DNA of 57,851 nt from Entophlyctis helioformis. Lineage: Eukaryota > Chytridiomycota > Chytridiomycetes > Chytridiales > Chytriomycetaceae. The stretch spans positions 1 to 57,851 of the forward strand of contig JAHLKH010000177.1 of assembly GCA_025526915.1 (NCBI GenBank), read 5' to 3'. Shown here one piece after another: positions 9,292 through 22,017 of this stretch (positions are counted from its first letter, which is position 1; each line of letters begins with the position of its first letter). The notes below the pieces were generated by a model that worked only from the letters and a program-made list of their open reading frames with translations, was not told where the DNA came from and ran no database searches. The translations under genes were made by a program, and so were the position numbers.

Positions 9292-12200
9292 ATGGGCAGC
9301 AGATACGGCGGCGGCTACGCGGTCGAAAAGTACGAGGAGGAGCTGGCGCAGGCCATCAAGAAGGCGCTGTCGCCCGACGAGGCGGCGCCCAAGCAGAAGC
9401 ACGTCCGCTCGTGCATCCTGTACACCTGGGACGTCAAGGGCGCCGGCTCGTTCTGGGCGGCCATCAAGACGTACCCGATGGTCGGCGACGAGATTGTGTC
9501 GTTCAAGGCGCTCGTCACCATCCACAAGGTCATCCGCCAGGGCCACCCGCAGGTGGGTTGGCCGTTGCTGGCTGCCTCTAGCTGCGTCTAGCTGCTGCTG
9601 GCTGCTGCTGGCTGCAACTGGCTGCTACCGCCGTGTCTGGCCACCCCGGCGCTTGCCGTTGTTGTTCCCTTGCGTGGTTGAGCGTGCCAAGCACGGCATG
9701 TCGCTTGTGCCGCGGCTGGTGGCTGACAACCGATGCCCGATGCCCGATGCCCGATGGCTGGCATGTCTTGCCTGGCTTGCCTGGCTTGGCCCGACAGGTG
9801 CTCAAGGCGGCCATCGAGCAGTCTGGCTGGCTCGACCAGCTCGCCCGCCAGTCCGGCTACAACAGCAGAGGTCGGTTGCCGCTGCTCGCTGGTGCACCGC
9901 GGCTGTGGCTCTTTCATTGCTGCTGCTGATGCTGCTGCTGCCGCTCTGCGCTCGCATAGGCTACGGCGGCCTCATCACGGCGTACGTGACGTACCTGCAG
10001 ACCAAGCTGCAGTTCCACGCCATCCACCCAGAGTTCTCGGGCACCTTTGACTACGAGGAGTACGTCTCGCTCCGCGGCATCGACGATCCCAACGAAGGGT
10101 ACGCACGCACGCACGCCTGTCCATCTACTGCCATTTACCCGCATCTGGCTGGCATCTGCATCTGACCTCTGCACATCTGGCTGACCTCTGGCTGTGCTTG
10201 ACCATGCAAACCAACGCCACAGATACGAGACCATCAGCGAGCTGCTGCTGCTGCTGGACAAGATCGACGCCTTTTCCAAGCTCATCTTTGGCGCCGTGCG
10301 GTCCATGGGCAGCTCCGAAGCCCGCGTGTCGGCGCTCGTGCCGCTCGTCGAAGAGTCGCACGGCATCTACCTCTTCATCGTCAGCATGATGTCTGCCATG
10401 CACCAGAGTGCGTCGTTGCTCATCCGCTTGTATGCAGCCGCTCGAGTGCTAACCTCTGCACCATCGCCGCTCTCCCTCCCGCAACAGTCATTGGCTCCGT
10501 CGAAGTCCTCGCTCCTCTCCGCGAACAGTTCAAGCGCAACCACTACGCCCTCGTCAAGTTCTACGACGAGTGCTCCATGTTAAAGTACCTGACTGCGCTC
10601 GTGACGATCCCCAAGATCTCGGCCGACGCGCCAGACTTTTTGTCGCAAGGTGCACCCACGCAGCAGCCCAAGAAAAACACCAACAACAACAACAATGCCG
10701 CCAATGCTGCACGCAAGAAGCAGGAAGAGGACGAGGCGTTTATGCGCCAGCAGGAGGAAATGCAGCGCAAGTTTCTTGAAGAGCAGGAGCAGCTCGAGCG
10801 CCAGCAGGCCGAGATGGAGCGTCTGCGCCAGGCCGAGCTGGCCCGCCAGCAGGAGATGCTCCGCCAGCAAGAGCTGCTCAGACAGCAGGAGCAGGAGCGC
10901 GTGCGGATGCAGATGCAGGCGCAGGAGCAGCAGATGATCAACTCGCGGCTGCTTGACGCGCACTCGCAGCTCGAGTACTTCCGCAACCAGTCCGCCCAGG
11001 ACCGCAACATGATTGAGCAGTACAGCCAGGTAGGGAGATGCGCTGATGCCCAAGCTGCGTTACCAGCCATTGCTGGGCAGGATTTGGCTGACGATCCGGG
11101 TCTGTGTCATTAGCGCGTTGGGCAGCTCGAGCAGCAGCTCGCACAGATGAGCCTGACCAGCTCGGCCAATGCAGGCAAGGACGACATCATCAAGCGGCTG
11201 CAGGACGAGATTGCCCAATGGAAGCAAAAGTACGAGTCGCTTGCCAAGTTGTATGCCCAGCTGCGCAAGGAGCACCTGGATCTGCTGAACAAGTTCAAGA
11301 CCATCAAGGACGCAGGCACCAAGGCGACCGACGAGGTCCGACGCGAAGTTGTGCGCCTCGAGGCGGAGCTCAAGGTCAGACAGTGCATCGTGTAACAACT
11401 CTTGTTGCAGTGGTGCTCCCGACTGACACGCGATATGCATCGAAACACTGGCCCTCCATCCAGGCCAAAGCAAACGAGCTCACCGAAGCGCTTGTCAACA
11501 ACAACAGAGCTCGTGGCGACACGGACCGCATCCGCATGCAGTACGAGGAGGAGCTCGCACGTCTCCGCCGGGAGATCCAAGAGTCCAAGGCGGCTCTGAA
11601 CGACATTTCGTCGACCAAGGGTGCCGAGGTGCAGGCCCTCGTCGCGCGCTTCACCAACGAGCAGACGCAGCTGGAGAACATCATCCGCGCCAAGCAGGCC
11701 GAGGCCGAAGAGATGAGGCGGCGCCTGGACGATCTGCTGATCACGCTCGAGCGCAACAAGGCGGCGAGCGACGAGGAGGTGGCTGTCCTCCAGGCCGGCC
11801 TTGACCAGGCTCTGCTGGTCCTGTCGCAGCAGCAGAAGGAGAGCCAGATGGGTCTTGTGACGCGCGACGACGAGATCACCAAGCTGCGCAACGAGCACCG
11901 CAAGCTGTTGTACCAAATGATGGGTGGGTGGATATGCATCTTGTGTGTAGACAAGTGGCCCTGTTGATGCTGACGAGGCACTGCCGTGATGACAGACAAT
12001 GTGCTCAATGCCTGCTCGACCACGGTCATGGAGGCTGTGTACGAACTCGACAGCGCTGCGCACGAGGGCAACCAGACCGCATCGCCCGAGCATGTGCTGT
12101 CGCTCATGGAAAAGGCACAGCAGAACTGCAGCGAGTTCAGCGCCTCGTTTGTGCGTCTTGTGAACGGCGCAGATCCCAAGGACGCCATCAACACGTCGAG

Positions 12201-13188
12201 TGCGCTTGCACAGTCGGTGTCGCAGCTGCTCCACAACGGCAAGGGCGTTGTGCGTCTTGCGCCAAACGACGCTGATGCAGAGGACACGATGCGTTCCCTC
12301 CGCATGGGTGCCGACGCCACCATTGACTTTTTCAACCAGCTCAAGTCGACGGCGCTGGCCCTCATTGCCTCTGACCAGCAGGCCGTCCGCATTGTCGAGC
12401 TGTCGCGGGCAACGCAGCACCATGTCGGCCGTGTCGGCCCCATTGTCGAGAAGCTGTCGCAGTCCAAGCTGCAGGGCACGCTCGAGGGCGATCTCGGCGA
12501 CGCGGTCGAGCGCGAGCTGGGCAATGCAGCCCGTGCCATTGACGAGGCTACGCGCCGCATGCAGGAGCTTCTTGCCCGCTCTGGCCCCGACCTCAACGTG
12601 CACTCTGCGATCCTGCAGGCTGCGCTTGCCATCACGACTGCGATTGCCAACCTCATTCGCTGCGCCACGGCGTCGCAGCAGGAGATTGTTGCGCACGGCA
12701 AGGGCAGCACCACCAAGGGAGCCTTTTACAAGAAGAACAACAAGTGGACCGAGGGACTCGTGTCTGCCGCGCAGTCGGTCGCCGTGGCCACCACGTACCT
12801 TGTCGAGGTCGCCGACGGCCTTGTGCAGGGCACCCACTCGCTCGAGCAGCTCGCCGTGGCTGCGCAGGAAGTCTCGGTTGCCACGACCCAGCTTGTCGCT
12901 GCCGCCCGTGTCAAGGCCGTGCCGCTCTCCAAGACCCACGACCGGCTCGAAGAAGCGGCCAGCGCTGTGCGCGAGGCCACCAAGCTGCTTGTGCGTGCGG
13001 CCAAGGATGCGGCCAAGTTGTCTGCCGAGTCCCGCGCGCGTGGCGAGATCTCCCAGATGAGCAAGCACGAGGCCAAGATCCGCGAGATGCAGCAGCAGGT
13101 GCGCATCCTCGAGCTCGAGAAGGAGCTGTCCACCGCGCGGTTCCAGCTCGGCGAGATGCGTCGCCAGGGATACCACGAGGACGAGTAG
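9292..13188 (+). CDS. SLA2: SLA2 / HIP1R endocytic adaptor
   Basis: Eight exons (9292-9552, 9798-9870, 9960-10098, 10223-10407, 10488-11029, 11114-11374, 11464-11923, 11996-13188) all join in phase to about 1037 aa. An N-terminal ANTH domain (CILYTWDVKGAGSFWAAIK, then TIHKVIRQGHPQ) binds phosphoinositides. A long Gln/Glu-rich coiled coil follows (about residues 400-640). A C-terminal THATCH / I-LWEQ actin-binding domain runs from about residue 640 and includes the KLLVRAAKDAAKL helix. The domain order and length match Sla2/HIP1R, which links clathrin coats to actin at endocytic sites. The first ATG after the divergent promoter was taken as start. No frame break is seen. Confidence 0.95.
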
Positions 13189-13378
13189 ACGGTGCTTGTC
13201 TGTGCTTGCAATGCGTTCCCCTCCAACATCCGCTCAACCACCACATCCGCTCAACCACAACCGTCCATCCATCGATCATCCCTGCCATGCCAAATGAAAC
13301 GCGATCACTTGAAACAGCCCCGTCGTCATGCCCGCCGTTCAACTTGACCATCAAAGCCAATAGACGTGCAGTGGCACC

Positions 13379-13891
13379 ATGGCGTACCACGACACCAGCA
13401 TCGACGACAAGCCAGTGCCAGGCCCGATTGCGGTCATGGGCTTCAGCCTCGGCTTCATCTTCTTCACCAACCAGCAGTCCTGGACGCAATGGCGCAACAT
13501 CCTCCTCGTGATCGCCGCCTGTGCCTTTTGCGTCTTTGCCGAGAACCTCTACACGCTGGTGCTCGACATCAACGGCTTCCAGCCCAAGCTGCGCCGACGG
13601 AAATCCGGCGCCTACTCGGCGTGGTTCGTGTGCACCATGATCCTCCTGGTCGTGACGCTGTGTCTGCCCAGGCCGCTGCTGGACCTATGGGCTCGCATGG
13701 CCCTCTTTGCGTCCGTGTCCGCCGGCATGCTTCTGCTGTTTGGTTTCATGGACATGGCGGCCAACGGGTTCCGGTGGCGCAAGTTTGACGAGAACCGCCC
13801 TGATGGCGCGGACCACGACAGCGAGCTGTTTGACGAGGAGGGCCAGGACGTGATTGACCTGCAGGAAGAGCCGCTGCGAGGTACTCGCTGA
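13379..13891 (+). CDS. Small four-TM membrane protein, hypothetical
   Basis: 170 aa, one exon. Four hydrophobic segments are visible: IAVMGFSLGFIFF, ILLVIAACAFCVFAENLY, FVCTMILLVVTLCL and ALFASVSAGMLLLFGFM. A charged loop (KLRRRKSG) separates the second and third. The C-terminal tail is acidic (DENRPDGADHDSELFDEE). The pattern is that of a small tetraspanning membrane protein; no family is recognised. It lies 190 bases after SLA2 on the same strand. The ATG at 13379 is the first in frame. Confidence 0.7.
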   Translation: MAYHDTSIDDKPVPGPIAVMGFSLGFIFFTNQQSWTQWRNILLVIAACAFCVFAENLYTLVLDINGFQPKLRRRKSGAYSAWFVCTMILLVVTLCLPRPLLDLWARMALFASVSAGMLLLFGFMDMAANGFRWRKFDENRPDGADHDSELFDEEGQDVIDLQEEPLRGTR

Positions 13892-14256
13892 TGGGTGCGT
13901 TTACTGTCGTGGCCGTCGAGCCTGCGCCGCCGTACAGCATCGAGGGCGGCGCGGATGCATCTGCAAAATGAAATACTGAAACACGTCCAACGACCCGTCG
14001 TGCCAGAGGAGCCAACAGTGGCGATGCGGACAGCATTGGAAACGGGCCGTGGGACATGGGCAGTTGCCAGCAGGCTTTCTCGCTGTGTACTGCTTCTCGG
14101 CTGTGGCTGCCAGTCCTGCGCCAGCATATGCCACATTGTCGCCAAACGAGCTGCCACAGGGAACGCGTCCTGATCCAACTTGAAACGTCCCATGGTTGAA
14201 GCGGCTCGAGCTTGCCGCTTTACAAAACACTTCTCTGTCACAAGTATCGTTGCCTT

Positions 14257-14694
14257 ATGTTGATACTCACATGCATGCTAGCCGTCGCTGCGCTGTCGCA
14301 GCTCGTCGCCGGTGAACCAATCTCCTCATTGCCTGAGATGAACCCCGAGAGGCATCGAGACTTGGACGATGATCAGGGAATCATCACTCTGGTCGTCGTT
14401 CTCATATGGCTCCTCTTCCTGCTCTGCACCGCAATGTTTCCCCAAGACTACGAGCCGTTCGCCTTTGGTGCCAGCAGCACCAGTCTTAGCAGCTACAGCC
14501 GACACCCGCTGTTTTGGCTCAATCCGTCTGAAGAGCCTCTTCCGCTATATCTGGCCCATGCCACAGAGGCATCGTCCAGCATCAGACTTCTCTTCGGCTC
14601 ATCTGCTGTGCTTCCAAGCTATGCTACTCTGCCGCCCTTGCCGCCGAGCTATTCCTCGCTTACTCAAGCCCAAGACCTTCGCACTGGACAGTGA
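14257..14694 (+). CDS. Small secreted-type single-TM protein, PPxY-like tail
   Basis: 145 aa. A signal peptide-like start (MLILTCMLAVAALSQLVAG) precedes a short luminal segment, one membrane helix (IITLVVVLIWLLFLLCTAM) and a cytosolic tail rich in Ser, Tyr and Pro that ends LPPLPPSYSSLTQAQDL. PPSY in the tail fits a PPxY motif, the usual docking site for WW domains of Nedd4/Rsp5 ubiquitin ligases, so an Rsp5 adaptor role is possible but inferred. The 3' end overlaps the convergent receptor gene by about 35 bases if that gene uses its distal stop. Confidence 0.55.
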   Translation: MLILTCMLAVAALSQLVAGEPISSLPEMNPERHRDLDDDQGIITLVVVLIWLLFLLCTAMFPQDYEPFAFGASSTSLSSYSRHPLFWLNPSEEPLPLYLAHATEASSSIRLLFGSSAVLPSYATLPPLPPSYSSLTQAQDLRTGQ

Positions 14695-16074
14695 CATGTA
14701 CAAAAAGATACTTCGCAAAACTTCGCATTGAAGATACATTCCATGTGTCAAGAAGATGTCTGTATGCTCTCATCCGTATTGTGAGACTTGCCACTGATTG
14801 ACGCTGTGCACATGCAGTCGTCAGTCTCCTATGGCCGCGTGGGCTGGAATGGCATTCATCATCGCAAGCCCAAAACTCACACAACGGCCGTGATTCTCGT
14901 GGCGCGGGTTTTCCGACTGTATTAGTCAGATGGGCTTTGCCGGACAGAGCGATGCTGCCGGCAGAGTTGACGCCGTCACTGGCTGCCCCGCCGGATTTGT
15001 TCTTGGAGATGGCCGAGCGGCGGGTCGAGGTCGACGACCGCGGCGTGACCGGCGCGCCAAGCAGTTTCTGCGCAAGGAACCGCAGGCTGCGGGTGTCCTG
15101 CGACAGGAAGATGAACGGCGTGACGGCCGATAGCGAGGCGATGAGCATGTTGGTCATCATGTTGGCAATCTGCGGGGGCGGGCGGCGGCTCACGAGAGCG
15201 TATGCAAACTCGCCCGACGTGAACCAGAAGAGGCCAATGTACATGAAGGAAATGAGCCGCGGCCGTCGGGCGAGTTGCTTGAGGGCCGATCGGGCCATGG
15301 TGGGCTGGCTCGCGTTGGAGAAACCCGCCGTCTCAGTCTCGGCGGACACTTCACTCATGATGTTTGAAATGAGGTTGTCAATGCGTCGGTAGGTGAGGAG
15401 GATCTGGAGCGGTGTCAGGATGATGCCGGCAACCGAGAATGTGATCCAGAAGATCTGTTTGCAGGGTGGGGTGTAATGCATGTCAGCATGACTTCTGGCA
15501 AACAGCATACACCAGCAGATCGGACCATGTTGGGCTTGCTGGACTCGCTCTTCCATTGGCATGCCCATTTGGCGGGACGCATCTCGTAGGGGTCAGACAC
15601 GTCGCCAGGCCAGAATGGAAACGACACGCAAAAGATGCCATAGATCCACAAGCCCGCCAGCACCCAAGAGAGAGTCTTGCTCGTCATGATTTCGCGGCCA
15701 GCCGACTTGACCATGGCCTCGTGCCAGTGGGCCAGCACGAGCAGCGTCATGAGCGTCATGACCTCGGACAATGAGAAAATGAAGCCATAGACTTGGCAGG
15801 CGACAAAGCCCAGCGCAAAGGAGTTGTGGTAGAGGTTGATGCAGTCGCCGACAAAGAACACGAGCGCCTCGAGCGTCTTTGGGATGATGATGTTCAGGTT
15901 GATGCGGGCGTCGAGGCTCTTGAGCGTGCCAGACATGGTCATGATGAGCAGGGCGGCCAGGTTTGCGACGAGCCCAAAGCCCGTGACGAAGACGCGAAAC
16001 ACGAGGACCGAGCGTTCCCAAGGCGCGTACGGAACAAGCGTTTCTGCAATGAACATGCCGCTCTGTCCAGCCAT
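14660..16074 (-). CDS. Seven-TM receptor, class A GPCR-like
   Basis: Two exons (15511-16074 and 15454 down to 14660) join in phase to about 452 aa. Seven hydrophobic segments are visible. The third begins FVACQVYGF and the second extracellular loop contains AKWACQW, giving the Cys pair that forms the TM3-loop disulphide in rhodopsin-like receptors. TM7 (LIASLSAVTPFIFLSQDTRS) resembles the SAVYNPxIY region; the opsin Lys position is Ser, so it should not bind retinal. The tail is Ser/Thr-rich. A GTGAGT donor near 14903 and an acceptor at 14827 could end the protein earlier at PRESRPL. Ligand and G protein are unknown. Confidence 0.6.
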
Positions 16075-16539
16075 TGCGTCTCTGGCGGTTTCTGCTTGCT
16101 GTCTGGCTTGCTTGCTGGCTGTCGGTCTGTCGGTCTGTCCGGCTGGTCGAACAGGGAAGGAAGCAGGCGGGTTGGGGATTGCGGTGTGGATTGCGGTGTG
16201 GGGCGAGCGGACGAGCCAGAAGGAAAGTGAAGGCACAATCACCCAAGGGAATCCAGCCAGCACAACGGCACAGAGTGTGATGTCATTTGCTTACCTGGAT
16301 CTGAGGGCAGCGCGAAGGAGCCGGGTGCGTGCGTGCGTCCGTGCGTGCGAGGGGAAGGTATCCGCATTGTGTCTGGACTCTCTGCTCTGTAAGTCGCCTG
16401 TAAGCCGTCTGTAAGTCGCCCGTAAGCCGTCTGTAAGTCGCCTGGAAACCACGCACCTGCTGATCGCTTGGCCGGTGGCGGTTCGGACGCGCAGCCGTGT
16501 CTGGTTTCTGACCTCATCTCGCTGTCACATCGGGCCACG
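16075..16539. promoter_or_regulatory. Divergent intergenic region, receptor / FUN30
   Basis: 465 bases between two divergent start codons, presumably holding both promoters. It contains the 11-bp minisatellite at 16389-16443 and otherwise shows no recognised element. Confidence 0.45.
16389..16443 (+). repeat. 11-bp minisatellite, five units
   Basis: Five head-to-tail 11-mers alternate between GTAAGTCGCCT and GTAAGCCGTCT types. Every unit starts with a splice-donor-like GTAAGT or GTAAGC. It lies about 100 bases upstream of the FUN30 start. Confidence 0.9.
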
Positions 16540-19500
16540 ATGCTCACACAGTCGCTGTCGATGCCCAAGTCGAAGCCGCTGGCGACGCACGGCCCCGCGC
16601 TGTTTGGCGGCGGCGGCGTGCATGGGCCTGCCACCGCCGCAGCGAAGCCTTCACGACCAGCACCAGCAGCAACGTCCACAGCAGCAGCAGCAGCGGCGGC
16701 GCGGCCTCGGAGGCGGCTGGTTGTCCAGGACGACACCACGAGCGACGAGAGCACGCACGGCAGCGACGCCGACGACAAGGAGAATGCGCCTGCCGCCCAC
16801 GCACCGCCGCTGCGTGCGGCCAAGGTGCACGCAGACAGCAGCAGCAGCAGCAGCCACGCAGTCGTTGTGCAGCACCAACAGCACCAACAGCACCAGCAGC
16901 ACCAGCAGCGACCGCACTCGTTCGTCGACATTGCCGAGAACGTGGACGCGGACAGCGACAGCGACAGCGACGACGACGCAGCGCAGGCGGCAGCCACCGG
17001 CGGCAACGCAACGCAGTCGTCGTCGGCGTCGTCGACCGATCCCCTGAGGCAGCCGGGCACGCAGTATCCGCTGCGCATGCCCGCACGGCGATCGCCCGCC
17101 CGCCGTCCGGCGTCGACGCCTGTCCGGGCCAGAGGTGCATTCAAGCATCTGCCTGCAGCGACTGACCTGCACCTAACCCACCACCGCATGCCACCGCATG
17201 CCACCACATGCCACCGCATGCCACCGCTCGCCGCCGCAGACGGGATCGTCGAGCACATCCTCGTGCCCGAGTCGTCGCCGCTGTCGGCCGCCGACGCCGC
17301 CGATCGCTTCACGGTCGTGCCGTGCACGCCAAGGGACCTCACCGACCAGCTCACGTACGTGCACGCCTGCAAGAGCCCGCTGTTACCGCCCCTACAGCAT
17401 TCCTTCACGCGCCGCCCTCTCATGGGATCGCTGGCACCCGCCACGACCGCTGCTCCCTCGGCATCGCCGCTGGCCGTCTCGCTGCCGTCGCTGCCGTCGC
17501 TGCCGTCGTCGCCGTCGCCCACCGGCTCTCGATCGACCTGGCGGCTTTCCGACGATTCCGCAAACGTCCGACCGCGCCAACCGCACATGGCGAGCACCGA
17601 CAGGGACCGGCCGCCCAGAGGGCTGACGGCCTTGAAGAACGCCAGCAGCGGCAGCAGCGGCAGCGGCCTAGGCACATCCACATCGGCGCATGCTCCGCAG
17701 CGGCTGGGCTCGCTGCGGCCGTCCAGCGCTAAAGGTGCCGGCGTCGTCGGCTTCAAGCGAAAGTCCGAATACGAGACGGCGACCGCAAAGTCGTCGCTGC
17801 CCACTGCCCTCGGATCGTCGTCTGCTCGGCCCATCGCGCTGTCGGTCGACTCGTCCGTGGCCGACAGCCTGCAACGGTTCGCCTATGGCAGCGATCCCAT
17901 GAAGCGGTCGTCGTCGTCGACGTCAACGGCATCGTCTGCAGGATCGTCGTTCCCATCAGCGGCGGCACCAGCAACAACAACAGCAGCGCCATCAAGACCA
18001 TCGTCGTCCACTTGGCCTGCTCGCGCCGCGCCTGTTGCCTCTCTGGCATCGTTCAAGTACCAACGCAGCGGCAGCGGCACAAGCAACACCGCCAGCAGCC
18101 AAGACCAATCCCAAGACTCGTCATACAGCTCGGCACTAGACGGCAAGCTCGCACACTTGATCAGCAAGTATCCCGATCTACCCGTGGCCGCCTTGCGCAA
18201 GGCTCTGCAGGACGGACTCGGCAGCGTCGACAGGGCATCCAAGATCCTCCATGGGAATGCGCTTTCCAAATCCAAAGAGGCTGCAAGCAACCGCTCCAAT
18301 GCCATCCAGGACGACAGCGACGGTGACCAAAACAGCTCAGACGATGTGGCCACGACGACGCGCATGTCACGGGCTGAGCAGATGGCTAGCCTTATGAGCA
18401 AGCGACGCCGCCTGGTGCAAAAGGGCGATCTGCACAGCGGCCGAGCGAGCAATAGTCCAATCACCACGATCAGCGATGACGCGGCAGACAGCGGCGACGA
18501 CGATCTGATTGCTGCTCCCGTGAGCAAAGGCCGGTTCGCAGCAGCCAAGACAGCGTCCATTGCCAGGGGCCGGTTCTTTGACGACGATATCCGCGGTAGC
18601 AGCTCGATGAACAGAGCCGTCAAGCCGCCGCCCAAAGCCAAGACGCCTGCCATCAACGTCGGTGCAGGTGCCAAGATTGCTGCCAAACCCGCCAACAACA
18701 ACAGCCACCACCGCAGTCGCGCCATCAACGTGTCCGACGATGACGAGAACGAGATCATTGAGATCAAGGATGACGACGACGACGACGACAATCTGGACGA
18801 CGCCTACGAGGCACAGGAAGAGGAATCCGCCGAGGACGACCGTGTGCTCGAGTTCTTCAACACATCAGCCGCCGATGTGATTGTCGACACGCTCAAGTGC
18901 TCGCGCACTGCCGGCGATCTGGTCGTGTCCATGCGGCCGTACGAGTCAGTAGACGACATGCGCGACCGGTTTTCGTCTGGGCGGTCGAAGCAGCACCGCT
19001 CGCTGTGGCGCCTTGTTGATCGCTACGAGAGCATTCTGGAAGGGTACCGGGAGATTGACGGCGTGATTGAGCGGTGCGAGCGTGTTGGTGACGATCTCAA
19101 GGCCATCATGCAGAGCTGGATCTCGGCGAGCACTGCCTCTGCGTCTGCTTCTGCGTCTGCATCAGGCACCAAAGTGGATGACGACGGAGACAGTCGAGGC
19201 GATGATGCTGCGGCGGCGACCATGGACGAGGAGTCTGGCGCACTGACTCTGACGCAGGTGTTTCGTGCGCCAGGTGATGATGAGGACGACGATGGTGATA
19301 CCGAAGAGTCTGGAGATGATACAGGTGCTGTTGGTGATACCAAGAAGACAGAGGGCACTCAGGATCCACTGCTGGCGGTGCCCAAGCCCGGCAACAGCAA
19401 GGGCAGCAAGGGCGACGGAGTCGACGAGGACGACAATGATGATGTCGATGACGAGGACAGCAACGACGATGACGACGATCAGGACGATGAGGACGATGAA

Positions 19501-22017
19501 ATGCATCAGTATGGAGACTACGAGGACGACGAAGACGACTACGAGGCTGGCCGGAACCGAGGCGGCCGCCATGCCACGCAGCGGTCGGTCCAGACCTTGC
19601 CGCCCACGTTCGACAAGACCGGACGCCGCGTGTTCAAGTGTCTGACGCGGCAGCCCAAGACGATCAACAAGACGCTGACCCTGAAGCAGTACCAGCTCGT
19701 CGGTGTCAGCTGGCTAACCGTGCTGTTCGAGAAGCAGCTGGGCGGGATTCTGGCCGACGAGATGGGTCTGGGCAAGACGGCGCAGGTCATCACGTTCCTT
19801 GCGAACCTGCTGCTCAAGGGCGTGAAGGGTCCGCACCTCATCATTGTGCCGTCGTCGACGCTCGAGAACTGGCTGCGCGAGTTCAAGCGCTGGTGCCCCG
19901 CCTTGCGCGTGCGGTCATACACTGGCTCGCAAGCCGAACGCCGCGAACTGCAGATGCACCTCGAAGACGACACCTCTTACAATGTGCTTGTGACGACATA
20001 CAATCTCGCGACGGGATCGCCCGACGACCGCCAGTTCCTCAAGCGCATCCACATCCAGTCGCTTATTCTAGACGAGGGCCACATGGTCAAGAACATCGAG
20101 AGCAACCGGTACAAGCACCTCATGGCGCTCAAGTCGCCGTTCCGGCTGCTGCTCACGGGCACACCGCTGCAAAACAACCTGCTGGAGCTGCTCGCGCTGC
20201 TCACGTTTGTGATGCCCAAGATGTTTGTCATGGACAAGAAGACGCTGGACAAGATTTCCAGGTCAAGATGGCCGGCACGAGTGACGAGACGGCGTTATCG
20301 CGTGAGCGGATTGAGCGTGCCAAGAAGATTATGGCGCCGTTTGTGTTGCGTCGGCGCAAGGACCAGGTGCTCCGTGATCTGCCGAACAAGAGGCACGAGC
20401 TTCATCTGTGCACTGGCACTCCTTCGCAGATGGAAAAGTACCAGGTGAGTCGCGCTGCGCTGCTGGCTGGGCTTGGCCGTGTGAACACGACTGACACTGG
20501 GATATGAACGGCGACAGGCTCTGCTTGCCGAGTCGCAGCAGTCTTGGCTGAGCTCGGTTGGCGACATGCCTGCACCAACAGACGGATCGGCAGCGGCAGA
20601 TACCAAGTTACCGACACCGCCGCTGTCTGCACAGCCTGCAGCAGTTGTCGATGTGATTGACGTGGATGCGGCCGAGTCAGAGACATCCACTCCCACTAGC
20701 CGCACGACTCGCACACGCGCGTCAGGCGTCGTGGCCATGGCGGCGGCCAGCAGCCAGGACAGCAGCAGCCAAGGACGACCGACCAGGCGTGCCGCTGCCG
20801 CATCAGTCGCCACAGCCAAGCGAGACAAGAAGACTGCTGTTGCTCAGCCACCGCCACCACCACAACCACCAGCACCAGCACCCGCGGCGCAGAATGGACA
20901 AGCGACGACCTTTACAGCCAATGGCAGCAAACGCGTGTTTACAAACATTCTCATGGATCTGCGCAAGGTGGCCAACCACCCGCTGCTTGTGCGCAACATG
21001 TATACACACGACAAGCTGCGTATCATGTCCAAGAAGATCATCAGGGTGGGATATTGTGGCTGGTATGCCCGACAAGGCATAAAGCTGACAGTCTGTCGTG
21101 CAGGAGCCCGAGTTTGCAACGAGCAACCTGGAGTATGTGTGGGAAGACATGATGGTGATGAGTGACTTTGAGCTGCACAAACTGTGTCTCAAACACAAGG
21201 TCGGTTGTCAAGAGGCGTGCCGAAGAGTGTGCATCAAGGACTGACGGGCATGGGATGCGTGCTGCAGAGTATTCGTGAGTATGCGCTGCCAGAGTCGGCG
21301 CTCATGGACGCGTGCAAAGTCAAGAAGCTGCAAGAGATGCTGCCGGTCATGATTGCACGCGTGAGTCTCTCTCTCTCCCTCTGTCTGTCTGGTGCTGTCT
21401 GGCGCAGCCACTGACCGACACTGGCTGATGATGGCCAGGGCGACCGTATCCTCATCTTCAGCCAGTTTGTCATTATGCTCGACCTGCTCGAGCCTGTCAT
21501 GGAGCACCTGCGCATTCCGTATCTCCGGCTGGACGGCTCGACGCCCGTCGCCGAGCGCCAGCTGCTCATTGACCAGTACACCAACACACCGGACATCCCG
21601 GTGTTCCTGCTGTCGACCAAAGCGGGCGGGTTTGGCATCAACCTGACGACGGCCAACACGGTCATCCTGTACGACATTGACTACAACCCGCACAACGACG
21701 CGCAGGCCGAGGACCGCGCGCACCGTGTCGGACAGACGCGGGACGTGACGGTGCATCGGCTTGTCATGGACCGGTCGATCGAGATGCACATTCTGCGGCT
21801 GGCGCACTCGAAGCTGAGCCTGGATGCCAAGCTGCAGCAGGGCGGGGCCGGAGGAAAAGACGCGGACGGTGGCGATGCGGATGGGGATAATGGCAAAGAG
21901 GGCGGCAAGGACGGAGGAGGTGCTGGTGGGGATGACGGCAAGATGGATGCCAAGGTGATGGACATGCTGCGATCAGCGATCATGGACGATGCAGCCAAGG
22001 CCGGCAAGGCCGAGTAG
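16540..22017 (+). CDS. FUN30: FUN30 / SMARCAD1 SNF2-family chromatin remodeller (one frame break)
   Basis: Five exons: 16540-20444, 20518-21045, 21104-21199, 21268-21360, 21439-22017, about 1733 aa. A long disordered N-terminus with poly-Gln/Ser and acidic tracts contains a CUE-like ubiquitin-binding segment (LISKYPDLPVAALRKALQDG). The SNF2 core has ADEMGLGKT (motif I), DEGH (motif II, typical of this subfamily), LLTGTPLQNN, and the C-lobe motifs FLLSTKAGGFGINLT and DRAHRVGQTR. FUN30 remodels nucleosomes in heterochromatin and in DNA end resection. At about 20256 the frame breaks: one more T in the ATTTCC run would restore DKIFQVKMAG and make the exon phase correct. 17134-17240 could be a short extra intron (CTAAC branch, GCAG acceptor). 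The earlier in-frame TTG was ignored in favour of the ATG. Confidence 0.93.

Noticed and set aside
14660..16074. Opsin (light receptor) call
   Set aside because: The TM7 position of the retinal-binding Lys is Ser, so only a GPCR-like call is kept.
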